28,183 nucleotides of DNA from an uncultured Blautia sp. (GCF_934371575.1 NZ_CAKRNY010000046.1:1-28183); one strand, 5' to 3'. Positions 17,387 through 25,926 are shown, numbered from the stretch's first letter. Made by a program: numbers and translations. The notes: generated from the sequence alone by a model not told the origin.

Positions 17387-17941
17387 ATGGATGAAAGAAT
17401 TCAGAAGTATGAAGAGAAAATGAAAAAGACACTGGGAAGCCTGGAGGCAGAGCTGGCTACTGTTCGTGCAGGACGTGCCAATCCCCATATTCTTGACAAG
17501 CTGACAGTAGATTATTACGGCAGTCCTACACCGCTTCAGCAGGTTGCTAACGTTACTGTTCCGGAGGCTCGTATGATCCAGATTCAGCCATGGGAATCCA
17601 GCCTGATCAAAGGAATCGAGAAAGCAATTCTTACTTCTGACCTTGGTTTGAATCCGAATAACGATGGTAAAGTAATACGTCTTGTTTTCCCGGAACTTAC
17701 AGAGGAACGCCGTAAAGATCTGGTTAAGGATGTTAAGAAAAAAGGTGAAGCTGCCAAGGTTGCAGTCCGCAATATCCGTCGTGATGCCAATGATGCATAT
17801 AAGAAACTGAAAAAAGAAGAGGATGTATCTGAGGATCAGATCAAAGAGCTGGAGGATAAAATTCAGAAGCTTACTGATAAATACATCAAAGATGTAGATG
17901 CAGCGGTAGAGGCAAAGGGCAAGGAAATTATGACTGTATAA
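17387..17941 (+). CDS. frr: ribosome recycling factor
   Basis: This 184-residue factor splits post-termination ribosomes together with EF-G. It is recognised over its whole length: the opening helix with [53 protein letters not shown], and the closing coiled-coil helix with [30 protein letters not shown] strong AGAGGGAGA lies upstream of ATG 17387. It is followed by a terminator, so readthrough or a separate promoter must serve uppS. Confidence 0.97.
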   Translation: MDERIQKYEEKMKKTLGSLEAELATVRAGRANPHILDKLTVDYYGSPTPLQQVANVTVPEARMIQIQPWESSLIKGIEKAILTSDLGLNPNNDGKVIRLVFPELTEERRKDLVKDVKKKGEAAKVAVRNIRRDANDAYKKLKKEEDVSEDQIKELEDKIQKLTDKYIKDVDAAVEAKGKEIMTV

Positions 17942-17972
17942 GCTTACGCAGTCTTTATAGAGAAACGCAAAG

Positions 17973-17996
17973 AGAGCTCTTAAAAGGAGCTCTTTT
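17973..17996 (+). terminator. terminator after frr
   Basis: AGAGCTC (17973-17979) and GAGCTCT (17987-17993) form a stem with a 7-nt loop, followed by TTT. The pyrH-frr unit may end here while uppS-cdsA-dxr-rseP begins beyond it. Confidence 0.65.
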
Positions 17997-18044
17997 CTGC
18001 CTTATATAGAAATGGATAAAATACGGAAAACTAAGGAGAAAATT

Positions 18045-18752
18045 ATGAACGTACCCAATCATATTGCCATTATTCTGGATGGCAACGGGCGCTGGGCCAA
18101 AGCGAAGGGAATGCCAAGAGGCTATGGTCATATTAAAGGCTGTGCCAATCTGGAGCAGGTTTGTTATGACATTAAAGATCTGGGAGTAAAATACCTGACT
18201 GTCTATGCTTTTTCAACGGAGAACTGGAAACGTTCCAGAGAAGAAGTTGATGGTCTTATGAAATTGTTCCGAAGCTATCTGAAGAAATGTATTAAAATTT
18301 CCAGAGATAATAAAATGAAGATCAAAATCATAGGAGACATATCTGCTTTTGCACCGGATATTCAGGAAAGCATCCGCAAGCTGGAGGACTTTTCAAAGGA
18401 TTATGATGAACTGTATTTTCAGATTGCCATGAATTACGGAAGCCGTGATGAGATTACAAGAGGAATGAAGAAAATGGCTCAGGATGTGGCTGATGGGAAT
18501 CTTTTGCCGGCGCAGATCACCGAGGATACCATAAGTGGTTATCTGGATACTGCCGGGGTTCCGGATCCGGATCTTTTGATCCGCACCAGTGGAGAGCAGC
18601 GTCTTTCTAATTTCCTGATGTGGCAGCTTGCATATACCGAATTCTATTTTACTGATATCGCATGGCCGGACTTCCACAAAGCAGAATTAATACAGGCTAT
18701 TGAGAAATATAATCAAAGAGACAGAAGATATGGCGGTGTGAAGGAGGAGTAG
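18045..18752 (+). CDS. uppS: undecaprenyl diphosphate synthase
   Basis: This 235-residue cis-prenyltransferase makes the C55 lipid carrier for peptidoglycan from farnesyl and isopentenyl diphosphates. Signatures are IAIILDGNGRWAKAKG with catalytic Asp12, MPRGYGHIKG with His29, YAFSTENWKRS, and the C-terminal block DLLIRTSGEQRLSNFLMWQ with the dimer-contact region TEFYFTDIAWPDF. ATG 18045 is preceded by AAGGAG (18033-18038). An in-frame ATG at 18012 lies before that site. It is coupled to cdsA with a single base between stop and start. Confidence 0.96.
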   Translation: MNVPNHIAIILDGNGRWAKAKGMPRGYGHIKGCANLEQVCYDIKDLGVKYLTVYAFSTENWKRSREEVDGLMKLFRSYLKKCIKISRDNKMKIKIIGDISAFAPDIQESIRKLEDFSKDYDELYFQIAMNYGSRDEITRGMKKMAQDVADGNLLPAQITEDTISGYLDTAGVPDPDLLIRTSGEQRLSNFLMWQLAYTEFYFTDIAWPDFHKAELIQAIEKYNQRDRRYGGVKEE

Positions 18753-18753
18753 T

Positions 18754-19548
18754 ATGTTTAAGACACGTCTTTTAAGCGGTATTGTACTGGTTGCAGTGGC
18801 GCTTCTGACAATTATCAGCGGAGGTTACGTGCTGTTTTTTACATTGCTTGGAATTTCTCTGATTGGAATGCAGGAACTGTACAAGGTTATGAATGTGAGA
18901 CAGGATCAGTTTAATGTTCTGGAAATTGCAGGATATCTGGGTGCAGTGATCTACTATGTGTTGATGGTAATTGATTTTGAAAAATACGGAATGATGGGAG
19001 TGATTCTCTCATTCATGATTTTTATGTTTGTTTATGTATTTACCTATCCGAAGTTTAAGGCAGATCAGATAATGCCTGCTTTCTTCGGCGTTGTTTATGT
19101 TGCAGTGATGCTGTCCTTTATCTATCTTACCAGAAATCTTCCGGATGGTAAATTCCTGGTATGGCTGATTTTCCTTTGCTCCTGGGGATGTGACACCTGT
19201 GCGTATTGTGTTGGAATGCTTATTGGCAAACATAAAATGGCACCGATTCTCAGCCCAAAGAAATCTGTGGAAGGTGGAGTCGGAGGAGTTGCCGGCGCAG
19301 CGCTTCTTGGTGTGATTTATGCAGCTGCCACAAAGGGACCGATGGCTGAATATGCACTGATCTGTGCAGTTGGTGCGCTGATTTCCATGGTGGGGGATCT
19401 GGCGGCATCTGCAATTAAAAGGAATCAGGGAATTAAAGATTATGGTAAATTAATTCCGGGGCATGGCGGAATTCTGGACAGATTTGACAGTGTGATCTTT
19501 ACTGCACCGGCGATTTATTTCCTTGCAAAGCTTGTGCTTGGAATCTGA
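18754..19548 (+). CDS. cdsA: phosphatidate cytidylyltransferase
   Basis: This is a 264-residue polytopic membrane enzyme converting phosphatidic acid and CTP to CDP-diacylglycerol. It has seven or so hydrophobic segments. The family signature near the C-terminus reads SAIKRNQGIKDYGKLIPGHGGILDRFDS, including the catalytic acidic and basic residues. AAGGAGG lies within the end of uppS, one base separates the genes, and dxr follows after 29 bp. It belongs to the lipid-precursor operon. Confidence 0.96.
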   Translation: MFKTRLLSGIVLVAVALLTIISGGYVLFFTLLGISLIGMQELYKVMNVRQDQFNVLEIAGYLGAVIYYVLMVIDFEKYGMMGVILSFMIFMFVYVFTYPKFKADQIMPAFFGVVYVAVMLSFIYLTRNLPDGKFLVWLIFLCSWGCDTCAYCVGMLIGKHKMAPILSPKKSVEGGVGGVAGAALLGVIYAAATKGPMAEYALICAVGALISMVGDLAASAIKRNQGIKDYGKLIPGHGGILDRFDSVIFTAPAIYFLAKLVLGI

Positions 19549-19577
19549 CCGCCGAGGCTGAATGAAAGGAATTATAC

Positions 19578-20720
19578 ATGAAGAAAATTGCAATTTTAGG
19601 TTCAACAGGCTCTATTGGTACACAGACACTGGATGTGGCAAGGGCGAATGGTGATATTCAGGTACTGGGAATCAGTGCCGGGAGAAATATAAAAATGCTG
19701 GAAGAACAGGCACGTGAGTTTCATCCGCAGCTGATTGCTGTGTGGGATGAGAACGCAGCCAGAGATCTGGCAGTTCGCCTGAAAGATATGGATGTAAAAA
19801 TCGTATCCGGTATGGAGGGACTTCTGGAGCTTGCGCGTATGCCTCAGACAGATATTCTGGTGACTGCTGTGGTAGGCATGATCGGAATCCGTCCTACAAT
19901 GGAGGGAATTAAGGCTGGTAAGGATATTGCCCTTGCAAACAAAGAGACACTGGTAACAGCAGGACATCTGATCATTCCGCTTGCAAAGGAATATGGAGTT
20001 CAGATCCTTCCTGTGGACAGTGAACACAGCGCTATTTTCCAGGCAATTCACGGAGAAAACCGTGCTCAGATAGAGAAGCTTCTGATTACTGCGTCTGGAG
20101 GTCCTTTCAGAGGAAAAAAGAGAGCAGATCTGGAGCATGTTACACTTGCTGATACCCTGAAGCATCCGAACTGGGTGATGGGACAGAAAATCACAGTAGA
20201 TTCTGCTACTCTGGTAAATAAAGGTCTGGAAGTTATGGAGGCAAAATGGCTGTTTGATGTGGATCTGGATCATATTCAGGTGGTTGTACAGCCAAAGAGC
20301 ATCATTCATTCCATGGTAGAGTTTAAGGATGGTGCTGTTATGGCACAGCTTGGTACTCCTGATATGCGGCTTCCTATTCAGTATGCTCTTTATTATCCGG
20401 AACGGAGATTTCTGGATGGAGAGAGACTGGATTTTCACAGATTAAAAGAGATTACATTTGAAGAACCGGATATGGATACATTTCTGGGACTTCCTATGGC
20501 AATGGACGCTGCAAGAAAAGGCGGCAGTATGCCTACTGTATTTAATGCAGCCAATGAGCTGGCAGTTAAGAAGTTTTTACAGGAAAAAATAGGCTTTCTG
20601 GATATATATCAGATTATTGCACAGTCTATGGACAGACATCATGTAATCGAGAATCCGAATCTGGAAGAAATACTGGCTGTAGAAGACGAGACTTATAAAT
20701 GGATTGAAAGCAGGTGGTAG
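19578..20720 (+). CDS. dxr: 1-deoxy-D-xylulose 5-phosphate reductoisomerase
   Basis: This 380-residue enzyme carries out the committed step of the MEP isoprenoid pathway, turning DXP into MEP with NADPH. The N-terminal Rossmann motif ILGSTGSIGTQTLDV binds NADPH. The metal/substrate site VDSEHSAIFQ, the loop TASGGPFRGK, HPNWVMGQKITVDSATLVNKGLEVMEA and MRLPIQYAL are all present. Length is standard. The product feeds uppS in the same operon. The stop codon is one base before the rseP start. Confidence 0.97.
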   Translation: MKKIAILGSTGSIGTQTLDVARANGDIQVLGISAGRNIKMLEEQAREFHPQLIAVWDENAARDLAVRLKDMDVKIVSGMEGLLELARMPQTDILVTAVVGMIGIRPTMEGIKAGKDIALANKETLVTAGHLIIPLAKEYGVQILPVDSEHSAIFQAIHGENRAQIEKLLITASGGPFRGKKRADLEHVTLADTLKHPNWVMGQKITVDSATLVNKGLEVMEAKWLFDVDLDHIQVVVQPKSIIHSMVEFKDGAVMAQLGTPDMRLPIQYALYYPERRFLDGERLDFHRLKEITFEEPDMDTFLGLPMAMDAARKGGSMPTVFNAANELAVKKFLQEKIGFLDIYQIIAQSMDRHHVIENPNLEEILAVEDETYKWIESRW

Positions 20721-20721
20721 A

Positions 20722-22008
20722 TTGAAGATTATTCTTGCGATTTTGATTTTCAGTGCAATTGTTCTTTTTCATGAGCTGGGTCACTTCCTTCTGGCGAAAA
20801 AAAATAAAATTGTGGTTACTGAGTTTTCTCTTGGAATGGGTCCAAGACTTTTTAGCACAGTGAAAAATGGAACCAGATATTCTGTGAAGCTTTTCCCTCT
20901 TGGAGGTTCATGTGCCATGATGGGAGAAGATATGGAGGACGAGGCACCGGGAACTTTTAATGGAGCGCCGGTATGGGGAAGGATTGCTACGGTTGCGGCA
21001 GGTCCTGTATTTAATTTTATTCTGGCATTTGTCCTGACTATGATCATTGTTTCGCTGGTAGGATATGATCCTGCAGAAGTAACAACGGTGGAAGAAGGAT
21101 CTACGGTAGCAGAAGCAGGTCTTCAGGAAGGCGATATTATTAAAGAGTATCAGGGTTATCAAATTGATCTGTCGAGAGATCTTTATCTGTATATGTATCT
21201 GAACAAACCTCAGGAAAATGAGACTGTGCATATGACTGTGGAGCGGGAAGGCAAGGATGTGGAACTGTCTTTTAAACCAGATGTTCAGGTAAGATATCTT
21301 CTTGGTTTTAACAGAAAGAGCACAGATTCCCTTGAAGTTGCGTCTCTGATACCGGGAATGGGATTGTCTGAAACCGGTGTGGAGCCGGGAGATGTGATTA
21401 CTTCCATTAATGGTGTCAGAATAGAAGATGGGGATGATTATATTGCATATCTTGCAGATCATCCGCTGACAGAGAAAAAGGTGACGATCACCTATGAGCG
21501 CAACGGGCTGGAGTATACTGCAGAGGTAACTCCGTCAGAATCCCGTACAGCAGTGTTAAGCTTCGCTTATAATCTGGGTTATACGAAGGCCCATGGAGCC
21601 GCAGTCCTGAAATACGGAGCGCTGGAAGTAAAATATCTGATCCGGTCTACTTTGCTTAGTCTGAAGGAGCTTCTGACAGGAGGTCTTAGTATGAAGGACT
21701 TAAGCGGACCAGTTGGTGTCGTTGATGCGATCGGCAGTACCTATGAGGCCAGTAAGAGTGAGGGTATGCTGACTATCCTGGTAAATATGCTGTATATGGC
21801 AGCACTTTTGTCGGCCAATCTCGGAGTTATGAATCTTCTTCCTCTTCCTGCATTGGATGGAGGACGTCTGGTATTTCTGGTGATCGAGGCTATCCGCAGG
21901 AAACCGGTGAACCGTCAGGTGGAAGGCATGATTCACTTTGCAGGGTTGATGGCACTTATGCTTTTAATGGTTGTAGTTATGTATAATGATATTTTAAGGA
22001 TTTTCTAA
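20722..22008 (+). CDS. rseP: site-2 intramembrane metalloprotease RseP/RasP
   Basis: This is a 428-residue membrane zinc protease that cuts substrates such as anti-sigma factors and signal-peptide remnants within the membrane. The N-terminal helix carries HELGH (His17, Glu18, His21). The third zinc ligand is Asp379 in NLLPLPALDGGRL. Between them lie two PDZ-like modules, about 115-185 (VEEGSTVAEAGLQEGDII) and about 203-275 (LIPGMGLSETGVEPGDVITSINGV). The start is TTG 20722: AGGTGG at 20711-20716 is well placed, whereas TTG 20704 lies before it. It is the last gene of the operon, with a terminator downstream. Confidence 0.95.
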   Translation: MKIILAILIFSAIVLFHELGHFLLAKKNKIVVTEFSLGMGPRLFSTVKNGTRYSVKLFPLGGSCAMMGEDMEDEAPGTFNGAPVWGRIATVAAGPVFNFILAFVLTMIIVSLVGYDPAEVTTVEEGSTVAEAGLQEGDIIKEYQGYQIDLSRDLYLYMYLNKPQENETVHMTVEREGKDVELSFKPDVQVRYLLGFNRKSTDSLEVASLIPGMGLSETGVEPGDVITSINGVRIEDGDDYIAYLADHPLTEKKVTITYERNGLEYTAEVTPSESRTAVLSFAYNLGYTKAHGAAVLKYGALEVKYLIRSTLLSLKELLTGGLSMKDLSGPVGVVDAIGSTYEASKSEGMLTILVNMLYMAALLSANLGVMNLLPLPALDGGRLVFLVIEAIRRKPVNRQVEGMIHFAGLMALMLLMVVVMYNDILRIF

Positions 22009-22043
22009 CCGGAACTGAGAATCAGTTATTCAGTTATGAACAA

Positions 22044-22084
22044 GGAGCGAAGCGGATTGTAAATATCTGCTTCGCTCCAATTTT
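22044..22084 (+). terminator. terminator of the uppS-cdsA-dxr-rseP operon
   Basis: GGAGCGAAGC (22044-22053) and GCTTCGCTCC (22069-22078) form a perfect 10-bp stem that extends inward with a G-T and further pairs. It is followed by AATTTT. Confidence 0.88.
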
Positions 22085-22135
22085 ATGTATGTAGTATCAA
22101 AAACTACATAATAACGTATATAAAAATAGAAATGC

Positions 22136-22164
22136 TTGACATAAAAACAGTTATGCTTTATACT
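22136..22164 (+). promoter_or_regulatory. strong promoter of the FabK-like gene
   Basis: A perfect TTGACA (22136-22141), a 17-bp spacer and TATACT (22159-22164) form a near-consensus sigma-A promoter. Confidence 0.88.
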
Positions 22165-22166
22165 AA

Positions 22167-22189
22167 AATAGTTTTAAAATCAAACTATT
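22167..22189. promoter_or_regulatory. palindromic operator at the start site (FabT/FabR-like)
   Basis: AATAGTTT (22167-22174) and AAACTATT (22182-22189) form perfect 8-bp inverted arms around a 7-bp centre. The site begins 2 bp after the -10 element, so it covers the transcription start, the usual place for a repressor. The TAGTTT...AAACTA pattern recalls the AGTTTGA/TCAAACT-type sites of MarR-family fatty-acid regulators (FabT and relatives). That comparison is from memory. Confidence 0.6.
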
Positions 22190-22210
22190 GTAAGTGTGGA
22201 GGATAATGTT

Positions 22211-23293
22211 TTGGAAAGTGGATATAAAAGCAGTCTGAAAAAACTCAGAATCGGAGATATGGTGGCTGATCTTCCCATTATTCAGGGGGGAATGGGTGTT
22301 GGAGTAAGCCGGAGCTCTCTGGCTGGTGCTGTGGCAGCAGAAGGGGGAGTGGGAATTATTTCTACCGCTCAGATTGGATATGATGAGGAAGGATTTGAGA
22401 AGGATCAGGCCGGGTGCAATCTGAAGGCCATAAGGAAGCATATATTAAAGGCACGGGAGATTGCCGGTGGAAAAGGAATGATCGGAGTCAATATTATGGT
22501 GGCTCTGAAGCATTATAAAGAACATGTGAAGGCTGCTGTTGCGGCAGGTGCAGATGTGATCATCAGCGGAGCCGGACTTCCTATGGAATTGCCGGAGCTG
22601 GTTCCTAAGACCTGCAGAACGAAGATAGCACCTATTGTCTCATCCAGAAGAGCGGCGAATCTGATTTTGAAAATGTGGGCACACCGCTATAAACGCACTG
22701 CGGATTTTATTGTGGTGGAGGGACCGGAGGCAGGCGGACATCTGGGATTTTCCAGAGATCAGCTGGCCCATAGAGAAGAATTGGATTTTGAACAGGAAAT
22801 CCGGGATATTATTGCATGCAAGAAGGAATACGAGGAAAAATTCGGACAGGAAATTCCGGTTATAGTCGCTGGTGGGATTTTTGACCGAAAAGATATTGAC
22901 CGTGCGATAGACCTTGGGGCAGACGGAGTACAGATTGCAAGCCGGTTTGTGGCAACCAGAGAATGTGATGCGGATGAAAGGTATAAACAGGCCTATGTAA
23001 ATGCAAAGGAAGAGGATGTGCAGATTATCCAGAGCCCTGTTGGAATGCCGGGGAGAGCCATTCGCAATCATTTCATGGAAATTGTTGAGAATGGACGTAT
23101 TCCGGTGAAAAAATGCTATAATTGCCTGGAAAAATGCAATCCCGCGCAGGTTCCATACTGTATAACCAAGGCACTGATCGATGCGGTAAAGGGTGATGTG
23201 GAGAATGGTTTGATGTTCTGCGGGGCAAATGTGGGACGGATTGACAAAATTACGACAGTACATGAATTAATGAGAGAATTAGCGAAAGGCTGA
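22211..23293 (+). CDS. FabK/nitronate monooxygenase-like flavoprotein
   Basis: This is a 360-residue FMN-dependent TIM-barrel enzyme of the 2-nitropropane dioxygenase/enoyl-ACP reductase II superfamily. Visible marks are LPIIQGGMGVGVS near the N-terminus, GVNIMVAL, VISGAGLP, VVEGPEAGGHLGF with the conserved His177, IPVIVAGGIFD, and GADGVQIASRFVAT for phosphate/FMN binding. Unlike typical FabK it has an insertion near 185-212 and a C-terminal cysteine cluster: Cys302, 305, 309, 317 and 337. Either an enoyl reductase-like or a nitronate monooxygenase activity is possible. The likely fatty-acid-type operator in front favours a lipid role. TTG 22211 is chosen because GGAGG (22198-22202) is 8 bases upstream; GTG 22196 overlaps that site. 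Confidence 0.85.
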   Translation: MESGYKSSLKKLRIGDMVADLPIIQGGMGVGVSRSSLAGAVAAEGGVGIISTAQIGYDEEGFEKDQAGCNLKAIRKHILKAREIAGGKGMIGVNIMVALKHYKEHVKAAVAAGADVIISGAGLPMELPELVPKTCRTKIAPIVSSRRAANLILKMWAHRYKRTADFIVVEGPEAGGHLGFSRDQLAHREELDFEQEIRDIIACKKEYEEKFGQEIPVIVAGGIFDRKDIDRAIDLGADGVQIASRFVATRECDADERYKQAYVNAKEEDVQIIQSPVGMPGRAIRNHFMEIVENGRIPVKKCYNCLEKCNPAQVPYCITKALIDAVKGDVENGLMFCGANVGRIDKITTVHELMRELAKG

Positions 23294-23302
23294 TGAATGT
23301 TT

Positions 23303-23328
23303 ATGGCGGGAGAGTAAAATCCCGCCAT
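23303..23328. terminator. bidirectional terminator between convergent genes
   Basis: ATGGCGGGA (23303-23311) and TCCCGCCAT (23320-23328) form a perfect 9-bp stem with an 8-nt loop. It lies between the stops of the FabK-like gene and the sleC-like gene and can serve both. Confidence 0.75.
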
Positions 23329-23337
23329 ATTGTATGT

Positions 23338-24612
23338 TTATTGTAATTCGGCAATGCGGGTGACACCTACAAAAATTTCCTGGATCTTGTACCAGGTGAG
23401 ATAGTCTACGATTCCGGTTTCAGGGAGACCAAAAATGTTCTGGAATTTTTTTACGGAGGCCTGGGTCTGGCTTCCATATATGCCATCCGGCTTTACTTTG
23501 GGAATGGCAGGATATGCCTGGCTGATTGCGTTCAGCTGTTCCTGAAGCTGGAGCACCTTGCTTCCGGAAGCTCCGATATCCAGATCGTAGCCTGGCCAGG
23601 AGGATGGAATGCCGGAGACCTCTTCGGCTACGTTGATATACATGTCATTTCCATAGAAATATCGTAGAATTTCAATTGCGGAATAGCCCTGGTCGCCAAG
23701 ACGTTTGCTTCCCCACTGTGTCATCCAGCCCCTGTCCCGGCATTGAAAACGTTCTCCGTCACAATATTGGGTAAGAATGGGCTGACGGACATTTGGACGG
23801 GAAAGGTAATTTTCAAAAAGTTCATCCACAATACGGTCAATGGAGTCGAAAATATTTCGCCCCCGGATCCATTTGTGGTCATAGGCGGTGGAAGAGGTGA
23901 TGGTGTAGTCTTTTCCTTTGTTGCGATACCATTCTGTATACACTCTGTTAAGCGTAAAGGACATGATTGCCAGTACATTGGCACGTATGGTATCGTCCGG
24001 CCAGGTTGCATAGATTTCACTGCTGGCAACATTTTTGATATAATCACGGTAACGCACGTAATAATTGGGAGCAGAATTATCACCAACCGGTCCGTCGTGT
24101 ACTACGATATATTCAGGAATCACCACCTTGCTAAGGACGATCTCACCGGTTTCATTTACCGGTTTTATTTCGGCTTCCGGTATTTTGGGCGGATACTCAT
24201 AGAAAAGGGTATGAGGGGGAATAACAACCCTGTCGCCAGAAACAGAAGTCTGTCTGGGATTTAAAAGGACAGGCTGTCTGGCGAGAACAGCGGGCAATAC
24301 TTCTGTACCAGCGATTTCCTCCTGGTGGAAATCTTCGGCTTCAATATGCATGGAATATTCTGCATACGGCTGTTCCTCCTTAGATGCGTTCAGGCTGTAT
24401 TCCAGAGGCGGTGTTTTCAACGTAAGAACTGGAGTGTTTCCGGAAATGTCAGTCCGTATTTCTTCGATGACGCTGTTTGGATCGCCAGTGTAGGAAATGC
24501 GGACAAGCGCATTTTCCACAGGCCGGTTGTCTGACCTGGAACGGACTGTTATCTGCAAGGTTCCCTGATCTACATTTTCCTGTTGTGCATGTAAGTTTTT
24601 TTTGTAATACAT
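23338..24612 (-). CDS. sleC: SleC-type spore cortex-lytic enzyme
   Basis: This is a 424-residue homologue of clostridial SleC, the lytic transglycosylase that degrades spore cortex during germination after activation by Csp proteases. The N-terminal pro-region is an Ig-like beta domain (about 15-125). The SpoIID/LytB-like catalytic domain (about 160-325) carries IPEYIVVHDGPVGDNSAPNYY, KNVASSEIYATWPDDTIRANV with the presumed catalytic Glu near residue 199, and DQGYSAIEILRYFYG. A PG_binding_1 domain follows (about 345-420: LDIGASGSKVLQLQEQLNAI, PDGIYGSQTQASVKKFQ). I remember this layout and many segments from C. difficile SleC. ATG 24612 has GAGGT 7 bases upstream; ATG 24624 would add four residues. 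No csp gene is in the window. Expression during sporulation is expected. Confidence 0.9.
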   Translation of the reverse strand: MYYKKNLHAQQENVDQGTLQITVRSRSDNRPVENALVRISYTGDPNSVIEEIRTDISGNTPVLTLKTPPLEYSLNASKEEQPYAEYSMHIEAEDFHQEEIAGTEVLPAVLARQPVLLNPRQTSVSGDRVVIPPHTLFYEYPPKIPEAEIKPVNETGEIVLSKVVIPEYIVVHDGPVGDNSAPNYYVRYRDYIKNVASSEIYATWPDDTIRANVLAIMSFTLNRVYTEWYRNKGKDYTITSSTAYDHKWIRGRNIFDSIDRIVDELFENYLSRPNVRQPILTQYCDGERFQCRDRGWMTQWGSKRLGDQGYSAIEILRYFYGNDMYINVAEEVSGIPSSWPGYDLDIGASGSKVLQLQEQLNAISQAYPAIPKVKPDGIYGSQTQASVKKFQNIFGLPETGIVDYLTWYKIQEIFVGVTRIAELQ

Positions 24613-24708
24613 TGACGACCTCATAAAATGCTCTTCTGGGTATTATATGCGGGAAGGGATTTGTGGTGCAAAAATGGAAAAGTGATGTTTGTGGGGATAA
24701 AAATATAT

Positions 24709-24714
24709 TATAAT
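24709..24714 (+). promoter_or_regulatory. -10 element of the secreted MBL-fold gene
   Basis: TATAAT lies about 55 bases before ATG 24770. The -35 position (24686-24691) reads TGTTTG, a weak match. Confidence 0.4.
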
Positions 24715-24769
24715 TAAACATGGATGGAAAAAGCTGCATATGCTTAAAAAATACGAAAGAAGGAATGAA

Positions 24770-25912
24770 ATGAAACATTTAAGAAAACGAATTGCAGGTT
24801 ATCTTTTAACATTTATTTTGATTCTGGCAGGAGCAGTCCTCCCGGGAAATGAAAAGAATGTTTATGCATTCGGCGGCAATATGACCGTACATTTTCTGGA
24901 TGTAGGGCAGGGGCTGTCCATTCTTGTGCAGTCAGAAGGACAGACCCTACTGTATGATGGAGGCCCAAGGAGTGCATCCAGTTATGTGGTATCTTACCTT
25001 AAGGAGCAGCAGGTATCAGAAATTGATTATCTGATCTCTTCCCACTATGACGAGGATCATGTAAGCGGGCTGATCGGCTGCCTCAGTACTTTCCAGGTGG
25101 ATAATGTGATCGGGGCAGATTATGTCCATGATTCTACCCTGTATGATTCCTTTATGGATGGGGTTGCGGCACAGGGACTTGAAGTACAGCATCCGTCAGT
25201 AGGAACTGAGTATGAATTTGGTTCCGGGGAATTTACAGTTCTTTCACCAGAAGAAATAAGTAAAGACAGTAATGCCAATTCAGTGGCGATTAAGCTGACA
25301 AATGGGGAGAACAGCTTTATTTTTACAGGAGATGCAGATTATCACAGCGAGGCTGATATGGTGGATTCAGGTATTGATCTGGACTGCGATGTGTTAAGTG
25401 TAGGGCACCACGGATCAGCCACAGCTACCAGCTGGGATTTCCTTCAGGCTACCGTCCCGGAATTTGCAGTGATCAGCTGTGGAGCCGGGAATATGTATGG
25501 ACATCCGGATTCGGATACCATGGAAAAGCTGTCAGATATGGAAATTCAGATATATCGGACGGACGAACAGGGGACGATCGTTGCATCATCAGATGGCAGC
25601 ACCATTTCCTGGAATGTGGCGCCCTGTAATGATTATACTTCCGGTGATGGAGAAACTGCTGCGCAAAGTGAAGGGGAGAATGGATTTATAGCTGAAGATA
25701 ATAGCGGAACTGATGCGGCTGCAGCATCAGAAAAGTCAGAACAGATTGCTGCAGCGGATGACAGTCAGGAGGAAATGGTATGGATATCTGCTACAGGAAG
25801 TAAATATCACAGTATTCCTGACTGTGGAAATATGAATCCGGATAAGGCATATCAGGAGCCAGTCTCACAGGCCGAGGCTCAAGGGTATGAAGCTTGTAAG
25901 AAGTGCTTTTGA
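24770..25912 (+). CDS. secreted ComEC-like MBL-fold hydrolase with Cys/His tail
   Basis: This is a 380-residue exported protein. The signal peptide is about residues 1-33 (KHLRKR then a Leu/Ile-rich core). The metallo-beta-lactamase domain resembles the C-terminal nuclease-like domain of ComEC/Rec2: VHFLDVGQGLSILV, SHYDEDHVSG (His92, Asp94, Asp96, His97), FTGDAD (Asp188) and VGHHGSATATS (His213-His214). A negatively charged Ala/Ser/Glu linker (about 285-337) follows. It ends in a small module with YHSIPDC, a central Asn/Pro/Lys patch and YEACKKCF, which could bind zinc. ATG 24770 is chosen for AAGAAGGA just upstream. No ComEC transmembrane domain is present, so DNA uptake cannot be assumed. 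Phosphodiesterase/nuclease activity outside the cell is the best guess. Confidence 0.88.
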   Translation: MKHLRKRIAGYLLTFILILAGAVLPGNEKNVYAFGGNMTVHFLDVGQGLSILVQSEGQTLLYDGGPRSASSYVVSYLKEQQVSEIDYLISSHYDEDHVSGLIGCLSTFQVDNVIGADYVHDSTLYDSFMDGVAAQGLEVQHPSVGTEYEFGSGEFTVLSPEEISKDSNANSVAIKLTNGENSFIFTGDADYHSEADMVDSGIDLDCDVLSVGHHGSATATSWDFLQATVPEFAVISCGAGNMYGHPDSDTMEKLSDMEIQIYRTDEQGTIVASSDGSTISWNVAPCNDYTSGDGETAAQSEGENGFIAEDNSGTDAAAASEKSEQIAAADDSQEEMVWISATGSKYHSIPDCGNMNPDKAYQEPVSQAEAQGYEACKKCF

Positions 25913-25926
25913 TTGTATAGATTTAA

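Noticed and set aside
23338..24612. Stage II sporulation protein SpoIID proper
   Set aside because: The catalytic part is SpoIID-like, but the N-terminal pro-region and C-terminal peptidoglycan-binding domain fit SleC, and there is no N-terminal membrane anchor.
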